Below, piece by piece: positions 50,224 to 59,929 of a stretch of 64,000 nt of DNA (the stretch's first letter is position 1; every line of letters begins with the position of its first letter). This DNA is from JAHFUA01 sp963808725. Lineage in GTDB: Bacteria; Acidobacteriota; Terriglobia; Terriglobales; Acidobacteriaceae. The stretch spans positions 62,001 to 126,000 of the forward strand of contig CAWEGO010000002.1 in assembly GCA_963808725.1 (NCBI GenBank). Reading direction: 5' to 3'. The position numbers were made by a program, and so were the translations under genes. Under the pieces are notes generated by a model. The model saw nothing but the letters and a program-made list of their open reading frames with translations, made no database searches and was not told the DNA's origin.

Positions 50224-51708
50224 TTAGCTCTTAGGGATATCGGCACGGTTCCACCATCCCCCGCCAAGAGCTTGAAACAACGCGGCAGTGTCGGCATACC
50301 GATTCGACTGAGCTTGCACAAGGTTAATCAGAGCTTGCTGATAAGCTTGCTCGGCACTTAGGAGTGCCAGGTAGTTGGCGTAGCCGGCGTCAAGCTGTTT
50401 CTTAGTCAGGTCGAGGGTGACGCTGGCGGCGTCTTTGGCCGCAGCCGCGGCCCTTAGGTCGTCGGCGTCCTGTTGGAGCGCATTCAGCGTGTCTGCGACA
50501 TTCTGAAATGCAGTCAAAACAGTGCTGCGATACTGTTCGGCGGCTTGAGTATAAGCGGCTCTCGCGGCCCGCTCCCGATGCAGGAGAGTGCCGCCTTCGA
50601 AGATGGGCTGCGTGACGCTTGCACCTACATCCCAAAAACCAGTGCCTCCCGAGAACAACCGGCCGAGGACCACCGCCATGCTGCCAGCATCCGAAGTCAG
50701 CGCAAAGCTCGGGAGCCGATTCGCACGCGCCACTCCAATCTGGGCGCTGGCTGAATGCAGGTTCTCCTCGGCTTGACGTACATCCGGACGCTGCTCCACG
50801 AGTTGCGAAGGAAGGCTCAGGGGCAGTTCCTGGGGCAGTTGCAAACTCGACAGCTCAAACTTTTCCGTCAGATCCTGGTTGGGGAATCCGCCCGCTAGCA
50901 CAGCCAACAGGTCTCGCTGTTGAGCCAACTGCTTCAGCAGCGGAGGCAAGGTGGCGGCGACTTGCGCAAGCTGCGATTCCTGGGCCGCCACGTCGAGCTC
51001 GCTCACATACCCCTTCGCATACTGGTTCCGCAAAATCTCCAGCATGTTGGTGTTGATGGCGATGAGTTCATGGGTCGCATCAATCTGCCCCCGCAGTGAC
51101 GCCTCTTGAATGGCGGCGGTAGCGACGTTTGCGCTCAGTGTGATATGCGTCGCGGCCAGGGCAAAACGCGCCTGCTGCTCCTGCGCCTTCAACGACTCCA
51201 CGGTTCTCCGGTTCAGACCGAAAACATCTGGCACAAACGAAACACTCACCTGCGGCGTGTAGAGGCTGTAATACAAGGCACTGGTGTCGGTTACAGGTGA
51301 AAGGTCACTCGATGACTTCGCTCGGGTTGCCGAAAAACTGCCGGTAACACTAGGGTAGTAAGCACCCCGTTGGGCCAGCGTATTCTCTCTTGCTACCAAC
51401 AATGCCGCTTGCGCGGCCTTGAGATCGGGATTGGCCTTGAGCGAGCGCTCAATCAAATCGTTAAGTGGCTTCGAGTGAAACAATGTCCACCACTCTCCTG
51501 GAATGTCGCGCCCATCAACAAGGTGTTGCGCCTCTCCACCGGCGATGTTGGCCGTGCTGGTGGTGGTCGAAAGTGGAGCGGGTGTATAACCGCTGACATC
51601 CGGAGGAGCAGGCTTCTTGAACTTAGGCCCAACCGCACAACCTGTGGTGAGCAGTAAGGCCGAGGTCGCGATGAAGCTGGTGAGGCGCGATTTACGAGTG
51701 CGAACCAT
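50224..51708 (-). CDS. Outer-membrane efflux lipoprotein (NodT/TolC-type)
   Basis: Outer-membrane factor of the RND efflux system, 494 residues. A lipoprotein signal (SALLLTTGCAVGPKFKKPAP with Cys for lipidation) precedes two OEP repeats; GEWWTLFHSKPLNDLIERSL and LPSFALTSDAGSMAVVLGRL are typical landmarks of the NodT/CusC group. It assembles a trimeric channel with the RND pump and adaptor, which are upstream in the same operon. Confidence 0.92.
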   Translation of the reverse strand: MVRTRKSRLTSFIATSALLLTTGCAVGPKFKKPAPPDVSGYTPAPLSTTTSTANIAGGEAQHLVDGRDIPGEWWTLFHSKPLNDLIERSLKANPDLKAAQAALLVARENTLAQRGAYYPSVTGSFSATRAKSSSDLSPVTDTSALYYSLYTPQVSVSFVPDVFGLNRRTVESLKAQEQQARFALAATHITLSANVATAAIQEASLRGQIDATHELIAINTNMLEILRNQYAKGYVSELDVAAQESQLAQVAATLPPLLKQLAQQRDLLAVLAGGFPNQDLTEKFELSSLQLPQELPLSLPSQLVEQRPDVRQAEENLHSASAQIGVARANRLPSFALTSDAGSMAVVLGRLFSGGTGFWDVGASVTQPIFEGGTLLHRERAARAAYTQAAEQYRSTVLTAFQNVADTLNALQQDADDLRAAAAAKDAASVTLDLTKKQLDAGYANYLALLSAEQAYQQALINLVQAQSNRYADTAALFQALGGGWWNRADIPKS

Positions 51709-51721
51709 GCGAATTAATTCC

Positions 51722-52285
51722 TTAAGGATTGCGGCTCATACGGGTTCCATTGATCGCCCCGGTATTTCTGCTGTCTGATCTCGCCGATCCACCAACGACC
51801 GCCGGATTAGGACCGCGATGGCGCGCATTGTTAGGCAATGGTAGGGTGGGTCGGACGACACATGGCGGCCGAACAGGCAGGGTGTTGTTGACTCTATCGT
51901 TCTGGAGTAATCCGCCTTTTGCAGCACCACCGGATTTGTCTGAACCGGGCTGATGAAGATTCATGGCATTTCCAGGTATGGAACGTTTCCGGCTCTTCGG
52001 AAGCTGCTTAGGACGATTTGCCGCTGTTAGGCTGGCACGGCTGCGTGGGTGATTCTTGTCAGAAGCGTGGCAGCGGTCGCGTTGTTCATCAGAGGGGTTT
52101 CCTTCTTTCTGACGTTTCCCGTCGTTAGCCGGAGCGGCGTGCTCGGCGCCATGCGGATGATCGCTGGCTGTGTTCGCGGAACTCTCGGCCGATGTTTGTT
52201 GGGATGGGGCCGCGTAACTTGCCCCATGCATCAGCCCGGCACCGCTCATCGTTAGGATTAGGAAAAGAAGACCGGTGGCCTTCAT
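51722..52285 (-). CDS. Small secreted protein of the RND operon
   Basis: A 187-residue exported protein with a signal peptide (GLLFLILTMSGAGLMHGASY) and a His/Ser/Asn/Pro-rich, low-complexity body (SDHPHGAEHAAPANDGKR; KQLPKSRKRSIPGNAMNLHQ; VVGGSARSDSRNTGAINGTR). It overlaps the RND pump stop by four bases and precedes the outer-membrane factor. The His-rich part could bind metal in the periplasm, in keeping with a CusA-like pump; that is inference. I recall similar proteins in this genomic place in Acidobacteria. Confidence 0.75.
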   Translation of the reverse strand: MKATGLLFLILTMSGAGLMHGASYAAPSQQTSAESSANTASDHPHGAEHAAPANDGKRQKEGNPSDEQRDRCHASDKNHPRSRASLTAANRPKQLPKSRKRSIPGNAMNLHQPGSDKSGGAAKGGLLQNDRVNNTLPVRPPCVVRPTLPLPNNARHRGPNPAVVGGSARSDSRNTGAINGTRMSRNP

Positions 52286-55200
52286 TTTAGTTCTCCTGAT
52301 AGCGGGTTATGGTCACGACCTAGAAATATCATTCTCAGTGCGGGCACAGCGAGAAGCAGCATAACGGGGCCGACCAGCATGCCGCCCACGATCACAGTGG
52401 CGAGCGGGCGCTGCACCTGGCTGCCGATACCCGTGGAAATTGCTGCGGGAAGGAGACCGATGCACGCTGAAAGCGCGGTCATGAGTAGGGGACGCATACG
52501 GGTGGAGGCGGCCCGGTACATCGCGTCCACGGGTGGGTGGCCGCGAACTCTTTCCTGGTTGTAAAAGGTAATCATCAGGATGCCATCCATGACGGATACC
52601 CCGAAGAGCGAAACGAAGCCAATGGCAGCGGAGATGCTGAAATTCTGACCTGAGAGATAGAGCGCGAGTATGCCGCCAACCACCGCATCAGGAATGCCCG
52701 CGAGCGCCAGAAGGCAGTCGCGCAAGTTATTGAACAAGGTGTAGAGCAACCCGATAATCAGCACAAGGCTGATCGGCACAATGATCTCCAGACGTTTCTT
52801 GGCTTCCTGAAGGTCTCCGAACTCGCCAGCCCAGACCAGCCGGTATCCAGACGGAAGTTGCACGTTCTTGGCGATTTGCTGCTGAGCCTCCTCGACCGTG
52901 CCGCCAAGGTCGCGGCCACGGACGCTGAATTTCACCGGGATGAAGCGCTGCACGCTCTCGTGATAAATCCAGGCCGCTCCCGTATCCAACGTGATCGTGG
53001 CCAGTTCGCTCAACGGTATATAGGCATTGGCGCCGCTGCTGGTTTGATAGGCGACTTTGATATTGCGAATTTTATCGATGCTGTCGCGGTATGCAGGCGT
53101 ATAGCGGACGACGAGATCGAACTGCCGGTCGCCCTCCAAGACCGAAGTGGCGACCGCTCCGCCCATGGCCGCTTGAATGACCGAATTAACGTCACCGGAA
53201 TTGAGGCCATAGCGCGCGGCCTTATAGCGATCGACCTTGATGTTAAGGTTTGGCTGCCCCAACACCGGGAAGATGCCAAGGTCGGCGATGCCGCGAACCT
53301 GGTTCATTTGATCGCGGACTTGCTCGGCCAGCTTGGTCAAGACTTCGAGATTGGGGCCAATGATCTTGACCGAGTTGACGCCTTTGACACCCGAGATCCC
53401 TTCCTCGATGTTGTCCTCAATGTATTGGGAGAAATTGAAGATGACTCCCGGCAACTCGCTGTTAAACTCCGCTTGCACCTGCTCGGTTAATTTCTCCTTG
53501 GTCAAGCCCCGTGGCCACTCGTCAAACGGCTTGAGCGGTGCGAACAGTTCGACATTCGAGAATGGCGAAGCATCGCTGCCGTCGTCCGGCCGGCCGTGCT
53601 GGGAAACGACCGTGATGACTTCGGGGTGTCGCAGGAGAATCTCGCGCATTTTTCTTGAGGCCGCCTCTCCGTCTTCGAGCGAGAGCGTAGTCGGCATGGA
53701 GGCGCGAATCCAAAAGTTGCCTTCTTCCAAATGCGGAAGAAACTCGCTGCCGAGTCGCGGCGCTATCAGCGAGAAGGTTCCAATAGAAAAGGCAAGCTCA
53801 ATTCCCACTACGAGAACGCGGTGAGACAGCGCAAAACGGAGCGCAGGATTGTAGGCACGGTGCAGGAGGCGGACAACTATCGTTTCGGTTTCTTTCAGGT
53901 GCTCAGGGAGCAGTTTGGAGGCGATCACGGGCGTGATGGTGAACGTCGCAATTAAAGCCCCTGCCAACGCGTAGCCGTAGGTGCGCGCCATGGGGCCGAA
54001 GATCTGACCCTCGACTCCTTGCATCGTGAAGAGCGGCACGAAACCGGCCACGGTGATGAGCGCTGAAAATAGAACCGCATTGTCCACCTGTAGCGCGCTG
54101 ATCAGAATCAGCCGCAAACGATCCGTCCATCCGTGGGATGTCGTTCCGGGATCTGAGGTTCTGGTCGGGTCGGGCCCCCAAGCACCTTCCGCCAGACGTT
54201 GGAGCAGACCCTGTCTTTCTTGCGAGTCTCGTTGAAAGTTCCGAAAGATGTTCTCGACTAGGATCACGGCCGAATCCACAATGATGCCGAAATCCACCGC
54301 CCCCACCGACAGCAGGTTTGCGCTTTCCCCCAAAATCACCAGGAGAATGGTGGCAAAGAACAGCGCGAAAGGGATGTTCAATCCAACGATGACCGCGCTG
54401 CGGAGATTGCCGAGGAAAATCCATTGGATCAGGAAGACCAGCACGCATCCGAATATCAAGTTGTGCAGAACCGTGTGGGTGGTGATGGCGATGAGCGATG
54501 AGCGGTCATAGTAAGGAACAACCTTGACTCCCGGCGGTAGGCTCCCGTCGTGATTCAACTTGTCGATTTCCGCTTCGACCTTTGGAATCATGTCGCCGGT
54601 CTGTTCCGTCCGCCTCATCACCACGATCGATCCAACGACATCGTCCTGATGGTCGCGGCCCAGAATACCGAGCCTTGGCCGGTAGCCGATCGACACCTTC
54701 CCGACATCCTTCATCAACACTGGGACGCCGTTGAGTTGGGTCAGGACCACATTCTCGATGTCGTCAACCTTGTAACCTTGCCTTAAATCATCATTGCCGC
54801 CGTCATCAATCAGTCCCACGCCGCGGATGTTGATGGACTGCTGGCCAATACGGATTTCGCGGCCCCCCACGTTGATGTTCGCGTTGCCCAGCGCGTTCAG
54901 GATTTGGGGCACGGTGACGCTGTAGGCTTCGAGCTTATGAGGGTCCACCTCGACCTGGAATTCCTTCGTGGGACCGCCCCAACTGTTGATGGCGGCGATG
55001 CCGGGAATAGTCAACAACCGGCGCGCGACGATCCAGTCCTGAACCGTGCGCAGATTCGTGACTCCGAAATGCTTGGGGCCGACGACCTGATAGCGATAGA
55101 TTTCGCCAGTCGAACTATTCGCCTGGATGGACGGAATCAGACCGCCTGGCAGGTTGACGTTCTGTTGGATGGCGACCGCAGCCTGGGCGTATGCGAAGTT

Positions 55201-55509
55201 ATAATCCACCCCATATTTGAAGCTGACGCGAACGAAGGACAAGCCATAAAACGAGGTGGAGCGGATGATGTCGATACCGGGCGTGTTGTAGAGCCCGATC
55301 TCCGTGGGGCGTGTGTAGTAACGTTCCATCTCCTCGGCAGAGAGGCCCGGCGCCTGCGCGGTAATTTCCAAGATGACCGGCGTCGGGTTCGGATACGCCT
55401 CGATGTTGAGCAGTTTGAACGCAATGAGCCCGGCGCCGGCAAACAGCAGCAAACCCACCAACACAATCGGGCGGCGGCTGAGGCAAAACGCGAGGAGAGA
55501 TTTGAACAT
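52282..55509 (-). CDS. RND efflux pump, CusA/CzcA (heavy-metal) family
   Basis: Inner-membrane proton-driven pump of 1075 residues. The N-terminal helix and porter entry (RRPIVLVGLLLFAGAGLIAF, NPTPVILEITAQAPGLSAEE), the TM4 relay (SVGAVDFGIIVDSAVILVEN, with Asp and Glu in the membrane), and the C-terminal half with PRLGSEFLPHLEEGNFWIRA and FGVSVMDGILMITFYNQERV fit the HME-RND (CusA/CzcA) group. The metal-specific Met triad is not identified here. It starts about 40 bases after the adaptor gene and overlaps the next gene, so the whole set is one operon. Confidence 0.95.
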   Translation of the reverse strand: MFKSLLAFCLSRRPIVLVGLLLFAGAGLIAFKLLNIEAYPNPTPVILEITAQAPGLSAEEMERYYTRPTEIGLYNTPGIDIIRSTSFYGLSFVRVSFKYGVDYNFAYAQAAVAIQQNVNLPGGLIPSIQANSSTGEIYRYQVVGPKHFGVTNLRTVQDWIVARRLLTIPGIAAINSWGGPTKEFQVEVDPHKLEAYSVTVPQILNALGNANINVGGREIRIGQQSINIRGVGLIDDGGNDDLRQGYKVDDIENVVLTQLNGVPVLMKDVGKVSIGYRPRLGILGRDHQDDVVGSIVVMRRTEQTGDMIPKVEAEIDKLNHDGSLPPGVKVVPYYDRSSLIAITTHTVLHNLIFGCVLVFLIQWIFLGNLRSAVIVGLNIPFALFFATILLVILGESANLLSVGAVDFGIIVDSAVILVENIFRNFQRDSQERQGLLQRLAEGAWGPDPTRTSDPGTTSHGWTDRLRLILISALQVDNAVLFSALITVAGFVPLFTMQGVEGQIFGPMARTYGYALAGALIATFTITPVIASKLLPEHLKETETIVVRLLHRAYNPALRFALSHRVLVVGIELAFSIGTFSLIAPRLGSEFLPHLEEGNFWIRASMPTTLSLEDGEAASRKMREILLRHPEVITVVSQHGRPDDGSDASPFSNVELFAPLKPFDEWPRGLTKEKLTEQVQAEFNSELPGVIFNFSQYIEDNIEEGISGVKGVNSVKIIGPNLEVLTKLAEQVRDQMNQVRGIADLGIFPVLGQPNLNIKVDRYKAARYGLNSGDVNSVIQAAMGGAVATSVLEGDRQFDLVVRYTPAYRDSIDKIRNIKVAYQTSSGANAYIPLSELATITLDTGAAWIYHESVQRFIPVKFSVRGRDLGGTVEEAQQQIAKNVQLPSGYRLVWAGEFGDLQEAKKRLEIIVPISLVLIIGLLYTLFNNLRDCLLALAGIPDAVVGGILALYLSGQNFSISAAIGFVSLFGVSVMDGILMITFYNQERVRGHPPVDAMYRAASTRMRPLLMTALSACIGLLPAAISTGIGSQVQRPLATVIVGGMLVGPVMLLLAVPALRMIFLGRDHNPLSGELK

Positions 55510-55549
55510 GTCAGCTCGTCTTTTACTGAAATGAAAGCGGCATTAAGAT

Positions 55550-56758
55550 CTAGTCGCTGGGTGGCGCCTGCAGCATATTGCTAAGAAACACGGCGCCCTC
55601 CGTCACCACCAGTTCTCCGCGCTGCAAACCATCGACAACTTGAACCCGGTCGTCGTTTCGCAGGCCGATCTTGATGATTCTTTGGGCAAAACGGTGGCGA
55701 TCGGTGGTTACCCAGGCCGTCATGGTGCCATCAGCTTCGCGGACCACGCAATTCGCGGGGATAGCGGTGGCTTCCACCGGGTCGTGGACGCGAATGACGA
55801 AGTTGGCGAGCATTCCGGAATGCAGCTCATTCTTGGGATCTGCGATCTCGGAACGGATCGTTACTCGATGAGTGTTCGGATCAACGGTGGCGTAGATCTT
55901 CGAGACCCTGCCTTTAAACACGCGGCCGGGATAGGCCATCACCTTGACTTGAACCGGCTGGCCCAAGCGAAAGAATGAGAGCTCACTTTCGCTAACATTC
56001 GCCAGCATCCATTTGATCGCCACGTCGGCGACTGAGTAGGGCGCCGGCGGATTTCCCGGCTGCACGAGAAATCCGGGCTGCGCGACCTTGTATGTGATTG
56101 TTCCGGCAATTGGACTACGCACGACCAGGGCGGGATCGATCTTGCGCGTGGCGATCATTTGATCGATTTCGGCATTGGTCTTGCCAAAGACGAGGACCGC
56201 ATCCAGTGCGGCTTTGAGAGCACCCTCGGCGGTTTGTTGATCCGAGGTCGCCTGTTCCTTCTCGCGCTCGGCAATTCCGCCAAGACCCTGGACGCGCGCC
56301 AGCTCCTTGTTGGTCAGTTCGAAAGTCGCCGCCGCTCCAATCAGCGTCGACTCAGCCTGGATGAGATCGGGGCTTTTAATCGTATAAAGGGGCTGGTCCT
56401 TTTGAACCCTGGCGCCAAGTTCTCCAAAAGTCTTGAGAATGGTTCCCTGGTAGGCCGGGAAGACTTGAACCGACAGGTCTTCGTCAAAGTCAATGTTGCC
56501 CACCGCTTCCTTCTCAATGGGAAACAGGTAACTCCCCACCGGTTCGATCTTGATCGAGTTCAGTTGGCTGGGTGACAGGTCCAAGGTTGCCTCGGACGAG
56601 GACGTATTGGATTTTGCACCTGATTCCTGCGGCGTATCCGTGTTTGCAGCCTGGCCACGACTGCGGCCGGATTCCAGAATTCCCGCTACGACAATGATCG
56701 CTGCGACCGTCACAAACACGACGGCAATTCTCCTGCTGATGTGAATCGGATAGTTCAT
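55550..56758 (-). CDS. RND periplasmic adaptor protein (CusB/CzcB-like)
   Basis: Membrane fusion protein, about 402 residues. A signal-anchor (RRIAVVFVTVAAIIVVAGIL) is followed by the barrel/lipoyl/hairpin plan: LDLSPSQLNSIKIEPVGSYL, GAVQKDQPLYTIKSPDLIQA-like lipoyl half, then VRSPIAGTITYKVAQPGFLV and FRLGQPVQVKVMAYPGRVFK. It connects the RND pump with the outer-membrane factor. ATG at 56758 is the sensible start. First gene of the minus-strand efflux operon. Confidence 0.92.
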   Translation of the reverse strand: MNYPIHISRRIAVVFVTVAAIIVVAGILESGRSRGQAANTDTPQESGAKSNTSSSEATLDLSPSQLNSIKIEPVGSYLFPIEKEAVGNIDFDEDLSVQVFPAYQGTILKTFGELGARVQKDQPLYTIKSPDLIQAESTLIGAAATFELTNKELARVQGLGGIAEREKEQATSDQQTAEGALKAALDAVLVFGKTNAEIDQMIATRKIDPALVVRSPIAGTITYKVAQPGFLVQPGNPPAPYSVADVAIKWMLANVSESELSFFRLGQPVQVKVMAYPGRVFKGRVSKIYATVDPNTHRVTIRSEIADPKNELHSGMLANFVIRVHDPVEATAIPANCVVREADGTMTAWVTTDRHRFAQRIIKIGLRNDDRVQVVDGLQRGELVVTEGAVFLSNMLQAPPSD

Positions 56759-56806
56759 CGTTTTCGTTCGACCCTTCGGGCCTTCCAGACGACTTCCCAG
56801 TCTCGG

Positions 56807-56897
56807 AGGTTGCAGCACTGGATAGGGCAGTGATCATTCTCTAAGCCGCCGAGCGCGAAGGGAATCCTATCTTTTGAGGGCCGCGGCACTATCTTTC
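56807..56897. promoter_or_regulatory. Upstream element, copy 1 (before the efflux operon)
   Basis: About 85 bases resembling the sequence at 57762-57840. The first 50 bases differ at six positions (TGCAGCACTGGAT, GATCATTCT and AGCCGCCGAGCGC are shared); after a 12-base gap the similarity continues with TATCTTTT...CCGCGGCACTATCTTTC. It lies 50 bases upstream of the adaptor start on the opposite strand. TATCTTTT recurs at 56868, 56890 and 56913, about two helical turns apart. A regulator-binding region is the simplest reading. Confidence 0.65.
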
Positions 56898-57161
56898 GGC
56901 TACCGACACGCCTATCTTTTGGACAATAGATTTAATTTATTGAGACTATAGATTTAATTGACCGTCTTTACGAACTTTCTACGGACTTTTTACGCAAATT
57001 GTGTGAACTGTGCTTTTCAATGCTGCATAGTGGCAGATATTAAAGAGAATTTCGGCCGCAGTGGTACGATTACTTTTGCGGCTTCTCTCTAGCGACTGGC
57101 CAATCAAACAGCCGCGGATACGGCAGTGAGAACACAGGATGAAGCTCAGAGCAGGGGCTGA

Positions 57162-57569
57162 ATGGAGAATTTTCTCACTCTTTGCTGGGGGCTGCTGGCG
57201 CTGGCTGCACTGGTGGCGTGGCGCTGCCAAGCTACGCAGGCGCGCGCCGTTCAACGCCGCGGACTGGTGGCGCTGCTTTGCGTGCTAGCGCTGATGCTCC
57301 CAGTGATCTCTGCGACCGATGATCTCCATCCTATTGCGCAGGTTATCGAAGATTCGCCCGCCAAGCGGACTCAGAAAGCATGGGCCACGATCAAGCCAGT
57401 CGTCACGCACGTAAGGTACGGCTCCCCTCCGGCAGTCCTCGTTCTGGCGTCCATAGCCGTTCCGCCCGCCTGCTCAGTCGAATGGTTCCGGCCGGCGGCT
57501 GCGCCCAGTCTGCAAGCTGGCAGCGCGCCCTTTGCGACTTGGCGCGCTCCTCCCGCTCTGACCCTTTAG
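57162..57569 (+). CDS. Small membrane protein between efflux operon and sensor genes
   Basis: A 135-residue protein with two hydrophobic segments (MENFLTLCWGLLALAALVAW and GLVALLCVLALMLPVISATD) and an Ala/Pro-rich tail, likely periplasmic. No known family. Its place between the efflux operon and the two-component pair suggests a link to envelope or metal stress. The start ATG has GAGCAGGGG upstream. Confidence 0.6.
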   Translation: MENFLTLCWGLLALAALVAWRCQATQARAVQRRGLVALLCVLALMLPVISATDDLHPIAQVIEDSPAKRTQKAWATIKPVVTHVRYGSPPAVLVLASIAVPPACSVEWFRPAAAPSLQAGSAPFATWRAPPALTL

Positions 57570-57761
57570 GACCTTGTAGCCGACTCTACCGGCGGTCGAT
57601 CACGGCGTGAGATACGGCGTGAATCGCCGCTATCGGGGCTGTCCACCATCGGATTTGGCGATTCCAGGCGAGCCAAGGCCCGCGATGCCCAAAAAGCTGA
57701 AGGTCGGAGATGCCGGCTACTGTTTCCATAATGTCAAGCCGTCTATACAATCAAGCCTCGA

Positions 57762-57840
57762 AGGATGCAGCACTGGATGCGGCAGGGATCATTCTGTGAG
57801 CCGCCGAGCGCTATACTTTGGAGCTCCGGCATTATCTTTA
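57762..57840 (+). promoter_or_regulatory. Upstream element, copy 2 (before the histidine kinase)
   Basis: Second copy of the element seen at 56807-56897, in the same orientation, ending 11 bases before the kinase ATG at 57852. It includes TATACTTTG and TATCTTTA in place of the TATCTTT boxes. Direct duplication or conserved operator shared by the sensor pair and the efflux operon. Confidence 0.65.
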
Positions 57841-57851
57841 TTAGAAGAAGC

Positions 57852-59258
57852 ATGAAAGACCCATTGTCCATCTACGCACCCGCCAACCGCGCCAAACTGA
57901 TCGTTGTTGCCGGTTTCCTGATAGCAGCCATCGCGCTAGCTGACTGGGCGACGAAGCCCTACATCTCGCTGGGCTTCCTTTATTTGTTTCCCATCATGAT
58001 GGTTGGTGGGTTTCTGTCCCGACCCAAGATCGTCGGGGTTGCCCTGGTCTGTGCCGTTCTTCAAGAAATTTTCAGCAATCTGCCGGAAAATGAAGCTGTG
58101 GTTCGCCTGCTGTTCAGCTCTGCGGGATTTGTGGGGACGGGGCTATTCATCTCGGAGCTGACTCGCAATCGCCGCATGGTGATGACCCACGTCGACGAAC
58201 TCGAAGGGCAAATCAAGCTACGCGAGGACGCCGAACAACAATTGCGTTCACTCGTCGAAAGCAGTCCAGCTGCGATTGTTACAATTGATTCGGACGGGGA
58301 GGTTCTACTGGCAAATGAGGCAGCCCAGCACCTGCTCGCCCCTGGTGGGAACCCATTGCAAGGTCACGCGATCAGGGCGTATCTTCCGTCTCTGGAGACC
58401 GTGGTCAAGACTCAGCCTTCTCGCTCATTTCGGACCACCCTGCAATGCACAGGCCAAAGGAGTGACGGAGAAGTCTTTCTGGCCGGCGTCTGGTTTTCCA
58501 CCTACACCACAATATCTGGCCCTCGCTTGGCCGCCATTGTTGTCGATCTTTCTGAGGACCTGCGCAACCGCGAGGATCTGAGCCTAGACTATCTGTTGAA
58601 GAACACGAGAATTCTGATGAGCGCTGTGGCTCACGAAATTCGCAACCTCTGTGGAGCGATTCTTGTAGTGCACAAGAACCTCTCGCAAATTAAGGAGCTG
58701 GAATCGAACGAAGACTTCAAAGCTTTGGGAAGCTTGGTCCAGAGCCTGGAGAGAACATCGGCGCTGGAACTGGGTTCGACTGCAACTCCGAATGGGGAGG
58801 TGGTGGAACTCACATCTGTGCTGGACGAATTTCGCATCCTAATCGAAAGCTCCTATCATGAATCAAAGATCGAGGTGCAGTGGAATATTCAGGAATCCCT
58901 GCCTTTGGTGTGGGCCGACAGGTACGGACTGATTCAGGTCTTCTTGAACCTGGCCAAGAACAGCCACCGTGCAATGATGTCTACCGTCAAGAAACAGCTT
59001 CGAATTTCTGCCCGGGAGGAGAAAGGAACTGTCGTAATTCGGTTCGAGGATACAGGAACGGGCATCGCTGCGCCAGAAAGTCTCTTCCGGCCATTCCTTC
59101 CTGGCGCCGAGTCCACTGGCCTCGGGCTGTACGTTTCCCGCGTGATCATGCGCAGCTTTGGCGGCGAACTTGGCTACGAGCCAAGAGCGGAGGGTTGCTG
59201 CTTCGCTGTCGTGTTGCCTTTGCCGGCTGCGGCGGACGGGGCGGCGGTAAATGCCTGA
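57852..59258 (+). CDS. PAS sensor histidine kinase
   Basis: A 468-residue membrane kinase. Several N-terminal TM helices (AKLIVVAGFLIAAIALADWA, ISLGFLYLFPIMMVGGFLSR, LLFSSAGFVGTGLFISEL), a PAS domain (LRSLVESSPAAIVTIDSDGE), a HisKA-like helix with His in LMSAVAHEIRNLCGAILVVH, and HATPase boxes (VFLNLAKNSHRAM, FEDTGTGIAAPE, STGLGLYVSRVIM). ATG at 57852 fits the membrane start; the longer frame from 57765 runs into the repeated upstream element. It overlaps the response-regulator gene by eight bases and is thus its partner. Confidence 0.92.
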   Translation: MKDPLSIYAPANRAKLIVVAGFLIAAIALADWATKPYISLGFLYLFPIMMVGGFLSRPKIVGVALVCAVLQEIFSNLPENEAVVRLLFSSAGFVGTGLFISELTRNRRMVMTHVDELEGQIKLREDAEQQLRSLVESSPAAIVTIDSDGEVLLANEAAQHLLAPGGNPLQGHAIRAYLPSLETVVKTQPSRSFRTTLQCTGQRSDGEVFLAGVWFSTYTTISGPRLAAIVVDLSEDLRNREDLSLDYLLKNTRILMSAVAHEIRNLCGAILVVHKNLSQIKELESNEDFKALGSLVQSLERTSALELGSTATPNGEVVELTSVLDEFRILIESSYHESKIEVQWNIQESLPLVWADRYGLIQVFLNLAKNSHRAMMSTVKKQLRISAREEKGTVVIRFEDTGTGIAAPESLFRPFLPGAESTGLGLYVSRVIMRSFGGELGYEPRAEGCCFAVVLPLPAAADGAAVNA

Positions 59259-59904
59259 ACCTGCAGAAAAGGCGATTCGCATTTTGTTGTTAGACGACCA
59301 CGCCCTGTTCCGGGAAAGTGTAGGTCGGCTGCTCGCCGCGGAGCCGGGATTCGACGTTGCTGCGCATTGCGGGACGATTCAAGAGGCGCTGCAAGTTTTG
59401 CGGGAGAAATTGATTGATGTGATACTCCTCGACTTCGATCTCGGCGAGAACGATGGCCGGGAGTTCATGAAATTGGCCAGGGCGCAAGGGTTCGCGGGAA
59501 AGGTTCTGGTTGTGACAGCAGGTTTGGATCGAGGGGTGGCAACGGAACTGATCCGCTCCGGGATTTCCGGGGTTTTCCTGAAACGTGACTCTGCCGCATT
59601 GCTGGCGCAGGGAATCCGTGATGTGATGGCCGGCAAGGTATGGTTGGATCAGGAGCAACTGCAGACCGCCCTCAGAGACGAGGGAACTGCACAGGAAAAT
59701 CGAAGTGGGCGGTTCACTGAACGAGAACAGCGGGTGCTCTCCTGTGTATTCGAGGGTCTTGCCAATAAGGAGATTGCGGACCGAATCGGAGTCTCCGAGA
59801 GCTCGGTCAAAGCCACACTTCAGCAACTCTTCTCGAAGACTGGCGTCCGCACGCGCAGTCAATTGGTGCGCATCGTCTTGGAGCAACATCGGGATCAGCT
59901 CTAG
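59251..59904 (+). CDS. LuxR/NarL-type response regulator
   Basis: A 217-residue regulator: receiver with acidic pair LLLDDHALFRES, phospho-acceptor Asp in DVILLDFDLGENDGREFMKL, and Lys in GVFLKRDSAA; a GerE helix-turn-helix (FTEREQRVLSCVFEGLANKE, IADRIGVSESSVKATLQQLF). Its start overlaps the kinase stop, so translation is coupled. Candidate controller of the efflux operon through the shared upstream element. Confidence 0.93.
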   Translation: MPEPAEKAIRILLLDDHALFRESVGRLLAAEPGFDVAAHCGTIQEALQVLREKLIDVILLDFDLGENDGREFMKLARAQGFAGKVLVVTAGLDRGVATELIRSGISGVFLKRDSAALLAQGIRDVMAGKVWLDQEQLQTALRDEGTAQENRSGRFTEREQRVLSCVFEGLANKEIADRIGVSESSVKATLQQLFSKTGVRTRSQLVRIVLEQHRDQL

Positions 59905-59929
59905 CACAGCAAGACGCGCGAGGGCCGGA

